Shown here: one piece after another, positions 22,335-32,058 of the stretch
How positions within the stretch are numbered: the stretch's first letter is position 1
How the letters are laid out: the number at the start of each line of letters is the position of its first letter
Assembly: GCA_015501595.1 (NCBI GenBank)
Contig: JADNRX010000038.1
Span: 1-64,000 of the forward strand
Origin: Hymenopellis radicata
Lineage: Eukaryota > Basidiomycota > Agaricomycetes > Agaricales > Physalacriaceae
Length of the DNA: 64,000 nt
Direction of reading: 5' to 3'
Translations under genes and position numbers: made by a program
The notes under the pieces: generated by a model
What the model was told of the DNA's origin: nothing
Databases searched by the model: none
What the model saw: the letters and a program-made list of their open reading frames with translations, nothing else

Positions 22335-23952
22335 ATGTTTCGCAACCCCGTGGTTGGCGAAGTAAAATCACTGAGAGCATCCCGTTGCTTGCGATCTCTT
22401 CCCCGCACCACCACCATGTCTTCTCAAATGCGCCCATTCACCGTCGACACGATAAACCCGTCGTTACTCAACGTCCAGTACGCGGTCCGCGGTGAGCTCG
22501 CCATCAAGGCGGAGGACTACCGCAACCAGCTCAAGGATCCGGAACATGGCCTGCCCTTCGATAAAGTCATAAACTCGAACATCGGGAATCCCCAGCAGAA
22601 GGGCCTCGATCAGCCGCCGATTACTTTTACGAGACAGGTGCGTTTGACGTGGGCTGTATGACTCGCGCGCTGACCCCCCTACGCAGGTGGCCGCGTTGAT
22701 GGAGTATCCTGCTTTGGCAGAATTGGCACCGAATGCCTTCCCCGCAGATGTCATTGCACGCGCCAAAGAGCTGCAGGCCGAGATCGGTTCCATTGGAGCC
22801 TACTCCCACAGCATGGGTGTACCGTTTATTCGGCACAACGTTGCAAAGTTCATTCAAGGTAATCTACATCCATCTATCGTGCTTCGTGTATTTAAACTAT
22901 CGTACGTAGAACGCGATGGATATCCTTCCAACCCAGACCACATATTCCTTACTGGCGGCGCATCGGCTGGAGTTTCTTTGCTACTCAACATGCTCATCTC
23001 CGCGCCACACTCTGGCATCCTTATCCCCATCCCCCAATACCCGCTCTATACTGCCACACTTGCGCAGCACAATGGCGCAGCCATCCCATATCACCTTGAC
23101 GAAGGCTCGAACTGGTCTACATCTGTTCATGAAATCGAAAAGAGCATCCAACAAGCTCACAAGGATGGCATCACACCCAAGGGTCTCGTTATCATCAATC
23201 CCGGGAACCCCACTGGTGCATTATTGGACGAAAACACTCAGGAAGAGATCGCGCATCTCTGCGAACGTCATTCTCTTGTCTTATTGGCGGACGAGGTCTA
23301 CCAAGACAACCTCCACACGCCTACCACACACCCCTTCGTATCCTTTAAAAAGATCGTAAGGCGCACCAACTCCCCCGTACCGCTCGTCTCCTTCCACTCC
23401 ATTTCCAAAGGTGTTTCTGGCGAATGCGGCCGTCGCGGGGGCTATTTTGAGACCACCAACATCTCCGACGAAGTCCTTGCGCTCATCTACAAGATGGTCT
23501 CTGTCGGCCTCTGCCCACCACTCTCCGGCCAAATCGGCGTGGACAGCATGGTGCGCCCGCCTAAAGAGGGCGAGGAGAGCTATCCTCTTTGGAAGAAGGA
23601 GACCGACACAATTCACCATGCGCTCAGGACCCGCACTAAGCTTATGGCCCAGCGGCTGAATGCGCTGGAAGGAGCTTCGTGTGTGGATTCCCCGGGCGCG
23701 CTATATTTGTATCCTCAGATATTTTTACCGGACAAGGCTATCGAGGCAGCAAAGAAGGCCGGAAAGGCGCCTGATGCGTTCTATGCCCTGCAGCTTCTCG
23801 ACGAGACAGGTATTTGTGTGATTCCGGGAAGTGGGTTTGGGCAGAAGGAGGGCGAGTGGCATTATCGCCTGACTTGTCTGTGCCCTGGTGTTGAGGACTA
23901 TGTAGAGAAGCTAGAGGACTTCCACAAGAGGTTCATCAAGAGGTATCAGTAG
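22335..23952 (+). CDS. ALT1: Alanine aminotransferase (glutamate-pyruvate transaminase)
   Basis: PLP-dependent class I/II transaminase interconverting alanine + 2-oxoglutarate and pyruvate + glutamate. Exons 22335-22637, 22687-22858 and 22910-23952; introns of 49 nt (phase 0) and 51 nt (phase 1); 505 aa. Family landmarks in order: INPSLLNVQYAVRGEL, SNIGNPQQKG, YSHSMGV, FLTGGASAGVSLLL, PIPQYPLY, INPGNPTGALL, LLADEVYQDN, and the Schiff-base lysine in SFHSISKG at about residue 325, followed by ECGRRGGYFE. Length fits the family. Two starts are possible: ATG 22335 adds an arginine/serine-rich 27-residue leader (FRNPVVGEVKSLRASRCLRS) resembling a mitochondrial presequence; ATG 22416 lies in a strong ACCACCATG context and would give a cytosolic form. 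Confidence 0.95.
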
Positions 23953-23959
23953 TTCACAT

Positions 23960-24117
23960 CTTGACAGTAATGCATAATCTACTCAATCCTTCTTGATTGG
24001 TATAGCTGTATATCCAGCCTAAACACATCCTCCTTCCTAATGACATCTGTTGCGTTCCACTCTTGTATGTGAGTTTTGAGTCCCCTCGGTTTTCGCCCGC
24101 CATCACTTTCGTCTACG
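23960..24117. other. Aminotransferase 3' flank up to the right arm
   Basis: No gene. Homology to the left arm begins at about 24118 (GTCGGCCCTGCG). Confidence 0.5.
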
Positions 24118-24732
24118 TCGGCCCTGCGTTCCTGAGGGATTGCCATCCCACTTGGTCTAGTTACTAGCCAACCTGTCTTGCCTCCGGGCCTATCATCACG
24201 TTTGCGGACCTATCGCCGCCCTGGGCACTATGATCGCGTTCGCGCACGTATCACCGCCTCTGGGCATTATCATGGCTCTCCGCTGCTCGTCGCTCTGTTT
24301 GGGGTTTCGGGTTCGGTTGTATCAGTATCACACTTCAGCGGGCTTCGCCCTGAGAGCGTTGCTCTGTGTGGCGTGTTGGGGTTCTCCTGATACTTCTCCT
24401 TAACCTGCTCACCTTTCGTACTGGATTCGACGTCTCGCCTGGCTGGAGTTCACCGCGCGACAGTGACTTCTGTCTCGGCTGAGTGGTGGTGGCGTGTACC
24501 TCAAGTGAATTCAGACACCGAGGCAAGATCACGGTGCATGAGCAGGATGTTGGAAGCAAGTGATGCACTTGACATGAGGACAGCATGATCAAGGATCGCT
24601 GTGCACGCGATAGGCTTCACCGGGGGTTTACCTTCGCCTAGTAACGGCTCAGGAGGATTCCCAATAGTAACATGGTAACAAAGGCTGGGTATGGACATGG
24701 CGAGTCTACTGTATTATCTGGTTTACAGGCAA

Positions 24733-26001
24733 TCATACGTTCCTGTCAATGAAGGACAGTCGAACATGCGCTGGGTCAGCAATAGCACCTAGTTGTCCTC
24801 GTAGAAACTTGGTGACCCCAGCCCGAGTCGCTGTATCATCTGTGTTGCCGATGCGGTCCCTACGACCAGGTTGATATATAATCACAAGCTCCTTCAACGC
24901 CACGAGTCCAGCCAACGCCGTGCCAAACCCTGTCCAAAGATTTAGGAAGCGTATCTTAGGCGCTGTCCGTTCGGGCTCCAAGTGAAGCTGGATCTCGATG
25001 GTCACCCTCTGAACAGTATTGTTCGAACTATTTTTGGCCATTATTCGTGTCCACAACACGAGGAGGTCTCGTGCGCTATACTTGGTGTCAAGAGAGAAGA
25101 GAATGGATTCTGCACGATGGAACAAAAAAGGACATCCACGTTCTACAGCAATGATAAGAAGGAGAAGACCGACGGGAAGCCCGGGAAACATACTGCTTAT
25201 CGTGTGAATGACAAGCTCCTTCACGGTATCCGGGGCGGCTGTTAGAAGCAAGTCCAGTTCCGCGGTATAGTCGCTTTCAAGAGTCCGCAGCCTCTTCAAC
25301 GAGAACAGGTGGCCAGCCACGACACTAGAAACCTGACCGGAGTAGAAAACACTGCTGAGAGTGAGGGACACCGGTTGGGGTAGCTTGTGATGCCTTTCTG
25401 CCCGACACAACTTCGTGGTCGACGTGGACTCACCGTCAACGTAGACAGGATGATCCAGTTCCAGATGATTCAACATGGGAAAATTCTCGAAGAATGCGCA
25501 GGAGTTCGCTACATCATGTACGGTGTCACGGTTGCCATGACTCCGAGGAGCCATGCCGAAATACGACAGCGTCAAGGACACGATATGCCACTTCCCAATG
25601 ACCTGAGGTGAGGTCGGAATTCGTTCCAGTAGGTCATGGAAAATCAACTCTACGTGATTGACACGTTTCAGTGCGTTCACGACAATGAGGTCTTCACAAA
25701 ATTTGTCCGCGTCTTCGAACGACCAGTTTTCAACACAGAGGCGCATCGAGCGGACGAGGGAGCGAAGGATGGGGGATTCTGGGATGTTATCGGTAGAGCA
25801 CTTGACATGGCCGAGTTCACATGAACTGCGGTACGGCCCCAGGAATCTGTCGCGCCACAGGCAGGCGCACGCCATTGGAAAGAACGCCTTCGATACCGTC
25901 AAGCACGCGACGAGCGATTTGGTGTCTCCATCAAGCCCAAGTTGCTCGACTATGAGATCGATGAGCTCTTGGGGGAGAGTGGCGAAGGAATGATAAGACA
26001 T
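24733..26001 (-). CDS. F-box protein copy 2b (intact)
   Basis: Likely substrate-recognition subunit of an SCF E3 ligase. Exons 25194-26001 and 24733-25142, 405 aa. N-terminal F-box-like motif LPQELIDLIVEQLGLDGDTK then CLTVSKAFFP. The rest is LRR-like without clear repeats, ending in the family motif VRLSFIDRNV. The intron (25143-25193) is phase 1, GTATGT..TGTAG, 51 nt, a multiple of three without stops. The unspliced message stays open and would insert the hydrophobic segment FPGLPVGLLLLIIAV. The sites match spliced introns of the paralogues, so splicing is the default reading. An in-frame ATG at 26058 would add 19 residues absent from paralogues. No internal frameshift, unlike its twin 1b. 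Target unknown. Confidence 0.85.
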   Translation of the reverse strand: MSYHSFATLPQELIDLIVEQLGLDGDTKSLVACLTVSKAFFPMACACLWRDRFLGPYRSSCELGHVKCSTDNIPESPILRSLVRSMRLCVENWSFEDADKFCEDLIVVNALKRVNHVELIFHDLLERIPTSPQVIGKWHIVSLTLSYFGMAPRSHGNRDTVHDVANSCAFFENFPMLNHLELDHPVYVDGESTSTTKLCRAERHHKLPQPVSLTLSSVFYSGQVSSVVAGHLFSLKRLRTLESDYTAELDLLLTAAPDTVKELVIHTISSMFPGLPVGLLLLIIAVERGCPFLFHRAESILFSLDTKYSARDLLVLWTRIMAKNSSNNTVQRVTIEIQLHLEPERTAPKIRFLNLWTGFGTALAGLVALKELVIIYQPGRRDRIGNTDDTATRAGVTKFLRGQLGAIADPAHVRLSFIDRNV

Positions 26002-26199
26002 GACGGTGGTTGACAATGAAGAGAGGTGACATGGACAAAGGGCGATATTGTGGATCATGTGCCAGGATCCTATCCCTGACTTGTTTGTTAGCCTTTCTTA
26101 CCTTTGCCACACGACAATTGTGACGCGTATAGAGCACGCTATGGCCTCCATGTTCAGGCCCGGTGCAAAAGATACTGGACTTTATTCAAGTATCATAAA

Positions 26200-27491
26200 T
26201 TATACATTACGGTCAATGACGGTCAATCGGACGTGTCCAGAACTAGTAACATCGCTCAGTTCTCTTCGTAGGAACTTTGTGACACCTGCACGAATCGCTG
26301 CATCCTTTCTGTCGCAGATGCGGTCTGATAACCCAAGTCGATGTATAATCACAAGATGCTTCAACGCCCTCAGACCAAGTAAAGCCTTGCCCAACTCTTT
26401 CCAGACTTTTGGGAAGCGTATTTTCGGCGCTGTCACATCGCGCTCCAAGTAAAGTTGAATTTCGATGGTCACTTTCTGAACAATGTTGTTCAGAGAGTTT
26501 TTGGTGAGTGTTCGCGTCCACCACAGGAGCGTGTCGCGGGCTCCGTGCATCGCATCGACGGAGAAGAGAATCGCCTCTGTTGTACCAAAAGAGAAAGGCT
26601 CCCAACGACCCGCTGCCAAAAATTAAAAGGGTGAGATGGGAAGAAAGAGGATCGGGAAAACGTACACGGAGTCTCGTATTCAGTGTAATCGATGTTAAGT
26701 TCCTTTATGGTATTCGAGACGACGGTCAGTAGCGATCCCGGTTGAAAGAAGGAATCAACAATTTCGAGAGTGCGCAGCCGTTTCAATGAGACCAGATGGC
26801 CAGCGAGAATAGCAGTACAGATGTTATCTGCATGGCGCCGGAGTTTACGGAGAGTCAGGGATGTTGGTGAGGGAAGATTGTGATGCCTTTCCATCGTACA
26901 TCTTGGAAACCTTGGTATGAAGCATAGGAAACCGTCCTCCTCCAGCTCCAAATCCGTCAACATGGGAAAATTTTCGAAAAATGTGCAGGACTTGGCTGTA
27001 CACTCGAACTCGCGATCATAAGTTACGATAGGCCAGCGTGACACCTTCAGCGACACGATATGCCACTTCCGAATGACAGGCGGGCAAACTACCTGATGAC
27101 CAAGGCCGTACGAGTCCAGTTCTACGTGGTCAACGCGCTGGAGCGCGTCCACGACAACACTGAAGTCTTCCCAAAATTTATTTGGGTCTCCGAGCGACCA
27201 GTTTTCAGCACAAATACGCACGGAACGGACGAGAGAGCGAAGGACGGGGGATTCAGGGATTTTGTCGATAGACCACTTGACAGGATAAAGCATGCGTGGA
27301 CAGCGATATGGCCCCAGGAATCTGTCGCGCCACAGGCAGGCGCGAGCCATTGGAAGAAAGGCATTTGAGACCGTTAAGCATGCGAAGAGAGACTTTGTGT
27401 CTTCATCAAAGCCCAGTTGCTCAACTATAAGATCTATAATCTCCTGTGGGAGAGGCGGGCAGGGATAGTAAGACTGCCCGTTATTGGGCAT
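26200..27491 (-). CDS. F-box protein copy 2a (intact)
   Basis: Twin of 1a. Exons 26666-27491 and 26200-26612, a 53-nt phase-1 intron (GTACGT..GGCAG), 412 aa. It starts MPNNGQSYYPCPPLPQEIID, with F-box-like residues about 14-55. The middle region is diverged and leucine-rich. The C-terminal exon has WWTRTLTKNS, IVQKVTIEIQLYLE and ends VRLTVIDRNV. It lies about 200 bp upstream of 2b on the same strand. Presumed SCF adaptor; nothing in the sequence reveals its substrate. All residues around the 1a frameshift are in frame here (GARDTLLWW). Confidence 0.85.
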
Positions 27492-27619
27492 GATGGTTGT
27501 GAGTTGAAACTTGACAAAGTCAGACAGTCACTACTGAGTCAGTGATTGTGACAGTTACTTAGCTCACGTGCCGTTACTTGCCCTTTCTTGACCATCACTG
27601 TTTTGGGCACTTTCCATTG

Positions 27620-28455
27620 ACTTTCCAGGTAACTATTGACCACTTCTGTGTGATTTTGCGCAAAGGGCATCGCTTTTGGGGCCCAAAAATATCCGACTTC
27701 TGGAACTGACTTTCCACCCGACGACCTGCAAGATAGGCGCGCACAGGCGCGTAACCAGGGCCGACACAATCAATTGGCCGACGTAGACCGTGCTCAGAGC
27801 ACTGTCGCGTCGGGCGCAGGCCGCGTCCGTGACCAAACATGTCCGACAATCTTACCTAACCTGCCAATCTGGCAGTGAGGCTTCGTGTACGACTGACTGT
27901 TCAGTGATATTGGCGACGACCGATTTTTTGCCTAAAATGTCCGACAAAAAATTAAACATCTTGGGGAGGATGCCGGGGTCCTCCAGTGACCTTTCCACAT
28001 TCGACGAGGATACAAGGTCCCGAAGGACAATCGCATTCGGACTGGAGGATAATAATACAACACGGGCTCACTGGAGTTTTGCTGTAGCAATACTCAGGAG
28101 CCCGAAAGGTACTTAATAGCTCATTGATGAGTATTTCCTCGCGCCGACTCTAATTTTTTTATCACAGGCTGAGGCAGGGCTCTAACACGCGGTCTCTGAC
28201 CCGAAGAGGTTCATCTGACCAGAGCCGAACATGTCGTCCTGCGTGTAGTGATCCGTTATAACAGCTTTCAGTTCCGTCTGCATTTGGCCTGCGTACTGAA
28301 AACATTGCATACAGCTACAGAGCGTGCAGATGGCCAAGTGTGAGGTATGGTTATGTCTGCCTAGATCTAGTGTTAATTAAATGGTTCTCGACGACAGACA
28401 GCGACCCCGATTTTGCCGGTGACCCAAGAAAGAAGACCTCGAAAGAAGCGTACGA
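27620..28455. other. Intergenic; TGTCCGACAA motifs
   Basis: No gene recognised. The motif TGTCCGACAA occurs twice (about 27840 and 27937), reminiscent of the AGTCCCGACAA motif of the element at 37.7-39.2 kb. It may be a decayed relative. Confidence 0.3.
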
Positions 28456-28460
28456 AAGGC

Positions 28461-28467
28461 TATATAG
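28461..28467 (+). promoter_or_regulatory. TATA box of the S41-like gene
   Basis: TATATAG, 41 bp upstream of ATG 28508. Confidence 0.5.
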
Positions 28468-28507
28468 ACTCGGTGGCTCTCCGTCTAGCTGGTTATCTCG
28501 TTCGACC

Positions 28508-28945
28508 ATGTACCTCCATCGCCTAGCCTTGCTACTCGCATCTTTCTACACGATTCAGCTTGCTATTGCAGGCGATCCATGTGCAGTCATAGCAGGGAAG
28601 CCTTTCGTCCCGCCCGCACAAGCCCTTGCCTGCCAGAAATACTTCGAGTTCAACGAGACCTTACGCCAGAACTTGTTGACCAACGTCGCTCGTGTTATGG
28701 AGTTGTATACCTTCGAGGATTATTATCTGAAATCTCCGAGTCCTTTCCAGGATTCGACTGTCAATATCCGAGAAGAGCTGGCCAGGATTAACGCAACGAG
28801 TTACGCCGTGGGGTCGATGCCGTTAAGAATTCTTGCTTACCACCGCCGTACCAGCCGAAGCTCTTCCTCCCGTCACTGGCGGAACCGACGCCGTGATCAA
28901 ATCGTACATCTTGCCTGGCAGTGGAAGATCGACTGGTGTGGTTAG
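28508..28945 (+). pseudogene. Truncated secreted S41-peptidase-like gene
   Basis: The start at 28508 gives a clear signal peptide (MYLHRLALLLASFYTIQLAIAG). It is followed by DPCAVIAGKPFVPPAQALAC, characteristic from memory of fungal tail-specific-protease (S41) proteins, then the helical N-terminal domain to about residue 100 (ELARINATSYA). After that the expected frame is lost. A different frame at 28833 onward reads LTTAVPAEALPPVTGGTDAV then YILPGSGRSTGV, resembling a later part of the same family, so several hundred bases of core appear deleted. No catalytic core is present. The TATA box and signal peptide survive, so a short secreted product is conceivable. Family assignment rests on recalled motifs. 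Confidence 0.5.
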
Positions 28946-29315
28946 TAGTATCGCCCGCTACCTACCTATATACGTACCTACCACAAGCCTGAGATTCTCA
29001 GTAGTTCACAGGTTAACAATAATGCATAATTTACTCTGTACATTCCGCTCAACTGCATTCAATAACAACAGTTTGGATACACCATCTAATTGGACGTTCT
29101 CATAACTGCGCTTATAATACCTTTGACTCTGTAACCGGCAGGGCACGGAACGTGGGACGGCTCAAGGCGCCGTCGGAAATTCGAGTGAATTCGAACACTG
29201 AGGCACTATCACGATGCATGAGCAGGATGTTGGAATCAAGGATAGCTGTGACCTCGCGATAGAACAAAAGACCGGGAGAATCACTGGGTATGGACATTGC
29301 GAGTCTACTGTATTA

Positions 29316-30578
29316 TCATACGTTCCGGTCAATGAAGGCCAGTCGAACATGCGCTGGGTCAGTAATAGCACCCAGTGTTCCTCGTAGAAACTTGGTGACC
29401 CCAGCCCGAGTCGCTACATCATCTGTGTTGCGGATGCGGTCCCCACGACCAGGTTGATATATAATCACAAGCTCCTTCAACGCCACGAGGCCAACCAACG
29501 CCGTACCAAACTCCGTCCAAACGTCTGAGAAGCGTATCTTGGGCGCTGGCCGTCCAGGCTCCAAGTTAAGTTGAATTTCGATGGTCACCCTCTGAACAGT
29601 ATTGTTCGAATTGTTCTGGGCCATTACTCGTGTCCACCACAGGAGGATGACTCGAAATGTATACTTGGTGTCGAGGGAAAAGAGAATGGATTCTACACGA
29701 TGGAACAATAAGGAACATCCATATCCTGCGGCAATGATAAGAAGGAGAAGACCGATGGTACGACCAGAAAACGTACTGCTGGCAGAACTCGCGTGAATGA
29801 CAAGCTCCTTCACGGTATCCGAGATGGCTGCTAGAAGCAAGTGCGGGTCAATTGTATCGTGGAGTTCGAGAGTCCGCAGCTTCTTCAACGAGAACAGGTG
29901 GCCAGCCGCGATGATTTTATGGACATCGGGGTCGTAGACATCGCGGAGAGTGAGGGACACCGGTTCGGGTAGCTTGTGATGCCTTTCCGTTGTACACAAC
30001 GTGGACTCATCGGGAAAGCAGGTAGGAGAATGCAGTTCCACATGATTCAACATGGGAAAATTCTCGAAAAAACGCACAGGACTTCGCTGCAGTATGACCC
30101 TGAGGAATGCTTACACGCCAACTGGAATCTACACCGAAATTTGACAGCTTCAAGGACACGATAGGCCACTTTGCAATCACAGGTGAAGTAGGAATTCGGT
30201 CCAGCAGGTGTCGTAAACAGAACTCCAAGTGATAGACACGTTCAAACGCCTCCACGACAATACTGAGCTCTTCCCAAAAATTTCCCGCGTTTCTCCAGGA
30301 CCAGTTTAGAGGAGAGATACGCATAGAGCGGATGAGGGAGCGAAGGATGGGAGATTGTGGGAGGTTGTCGGTAGACCACTGTCCAAAGTAGAGAGGATAG
30401 CGTGGGTCATACGGCACCAAGAATCTGTCGCGCCACAGGCAGGCGCGCGCCATTGGAAAGAACGTCTTCGATACCGTCAAGCAGGCGATGAGGGATTTGG
30501 TGTCTCCATCAAGCCGAAGTTGCTCGACTATGAGATCGACGAGCTCTTGGGGAGAATGGCGGAGAATGTATAAGACAT
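29316..30578 (-). pseudogene. F-box protein copy 3, two frameshifts
   Basis: Same family as copies 1b and 2b. Translation from ATG 30578 (MSYTFSAILP) leaves frame where one C is missing in CTCCCC before the F-box (plus-strand G4 at 30549-30552). The F-box frame then reads QELVDLIVEQLRLDGDTK and CLTVSKTFFPMARACLWRDRF. A T6 run (plus-strand A6 at 30067-30072; T5 in the paralogues) shifts frame again at KSCAFF/FENFPM. A 51-nt phase-1 intron is at 29726-29776. The C-terminus reads VRLAFIDRNV. Both breaks are in homopolymers, so sequence error must be considered, but divergence from the other copies fits decay. Confidence 0.7.
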
Positions 30579-30612
30579 GGTGGTTGACCAGGAAGGAGAC
30601 CGGAGCAGAACT

Positions 30613-30657
30613 GTGATTGGCGAAATGGCGAACGGCGAACGGGCGAACAGGCGAACA
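30613..30657. repeat. Short GGCGAAC-type tandem repeat
   Basis: Five imperfect 8-9-bp units (GGCGAAATG, GGCGAAC, GGGCGAACA and similar) just upstream of F-box copy 3. Confidence 0.7.
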
Positions 30658-30951
30658 GTAGGTATCTAAGGCACTGTGTTTATAGGTATTGCTGTATAGT
30701 AGAAGCACTCTTACCTGCTGTCTGAGAGGCCGCAATCAACCGTAAGCTGAGCAGGGTGAGCGTATTCCTGACGTGTTTGTTAGCTTTTCTTTTCTTCCTT
30801 TTGCTTTGAGGCATTACCTTGGGCTGTTCTGCCCTTAGCGCACGGTAAGTTTACAGTGGAACGGTGAGGCGTGCGGCGGAGCGTGTCGATACAGACAGTG
30901 ATTGTGCGAACGGTACCTGGCTAGCTCTCCCGCCAAACACACACAAACAAG

Positions 30952-30972
30952 GAGACGCGCCTCGCGCGTCTC
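30952..30972. repeat. Perfect 9-bp inverted repeat, 3-nt loop
   Basis: GAGACGCGC CTC GCGCGTCTC. No neighbouring gene explains it. Confidence 0.8.
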
Positions 30973-31020
30973 TTTGAAGTCTTTCTCCTCCTGATCTCCC
31001 ATCCAGTGCCATCCTCCCTG

Positions 31021-31221
31021 TTACAACAGGAATGAAAGCCTGAGGCCCTGCAATGATTGATTAACACTGTGCTGGAGAACTATGACGTGCGCACTGGCCA
31101 TCGGCTCACCAGAATCAATCTCACTGTAGCTGAATTTCGATGGTAGCTTTCGTGTCATCCATGTATCGCATTGACGGAAAAGAAAATCGCTTCTAGTCGA
31201 CCAAAATATAATGACTTCCAA
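31021..31221 (-). pseudogene. Fragment of F-box exon 2 (copy 3b)
   Basis: Reverse-strand sequence at 31130-31220 reads, over two frames, FWSTRSDFLFRQCDTW and ATIEIQLQ. This corresponds to the exon-2 start and the VTIEIQL block of copies 1a and 2a. It is the expected partner of copy 3, completing a third tandem pair. Only a short 5' portion of exon 2 remains. Confidence 0.5.
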
Positions 31222-31229
31222 TGAATTAC

Positions 31230-32055
31230 TACAACGATGAGAAAAGACGCCGAAGTACAGAACACCGACGAAACGTATCGGACGCTGTATGTTTAGTGAC
31301 AGGAATGCTAAACCCCTTTACTTACTTACTGTGGTTGGCTAGAGTGAGTGATAAGTCCGGTGAGGGTTGCGGGTGTGAGGTGTGCACCGTGGGCCCAGGC
31401 GGGATCGGGAAAGGGGAAACCCGCGGAACCCTCCCACAGGACGAACAGGACACGTAAGTGAATTATCAAACAGGGACGCGGAGGGAGAGCAAAAGAAAAA
31501 AGTGGACAGGATGCAGCGAGGATCAGTCATGGATGCGCAGAGCAAGAGTACGCGTCCAACGACAGCGATCACCAATCTGAGGACGCGGCATGCACTTTGG
31601 GGATCGTTCTACTCCGTCTTTCTCCCTGTTTTTCCCAAAGCTCGTCCTTCGACTCTGCAAAGCTAGCAGAGTTGACTGTGGATACAGGAAGATTTGAGAG
31701 CAAGACGTCACATAACGGGCCGTCACGGATCCAAGGTGAGTCGATGGGTTGACTTTGGGTGCGCAACGTCTTGTCTAAAGGGTACTCGGAGTCTACTCCA
31801 ACACTGCGGTTCAAAGAAGTACGATGCGGCAGATTCTAGAGTCAAATGTTAATGATGATTCGACTTGCTGAAGCTTTTCAAGGTCTTTGAATCAAATCGA
31901 CTCGGTCGTGCATACGACCTCGTGTCAAGCGATGAAAAACCGAACATGATACATAACTTGATGCCTTGCTATGTCGATCATCTGAGTATCAATTGAGTAT
32001 TCCAATTATTTGTAAAAAATGTACGCCACAAACCTGTCCATTCCACTGAACAGGC
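31230..32055. other. Intergenic, terpene synthase A 3' side
   Basis: Open frames at 31221-31666 show no family. From about 31815 rightward the sequence resembles the 3' flank of synthase B (near 48815), so the duplication includes flanking DNA. Confidence 0.4.
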
Positions 32056-32058
32056 CAC

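Larger units (their letters stand above)
24118..27610 (-). repeat. Right arm of the 3.3-kb inverted duplication
   Basis: Inverse of 13636-16966, with the same two F-box genes in the same relative order. It retains a segment near 24480-24640 (GAGCAGGATGTTGGAA) that is absent from the left arm but also present downstream of F-box copy 3 (about 29180-29250). The right arm is therefore the more ancestral form there. Confidence 0.9.

Noticed and set aside
24733..26058. Intronless 441-codon F-box gene
   Set aside because: Only open because the conserved 51-nt intron has no stop; paralogues show the intron, and the 19 upstream codons are not conserved at the family start.
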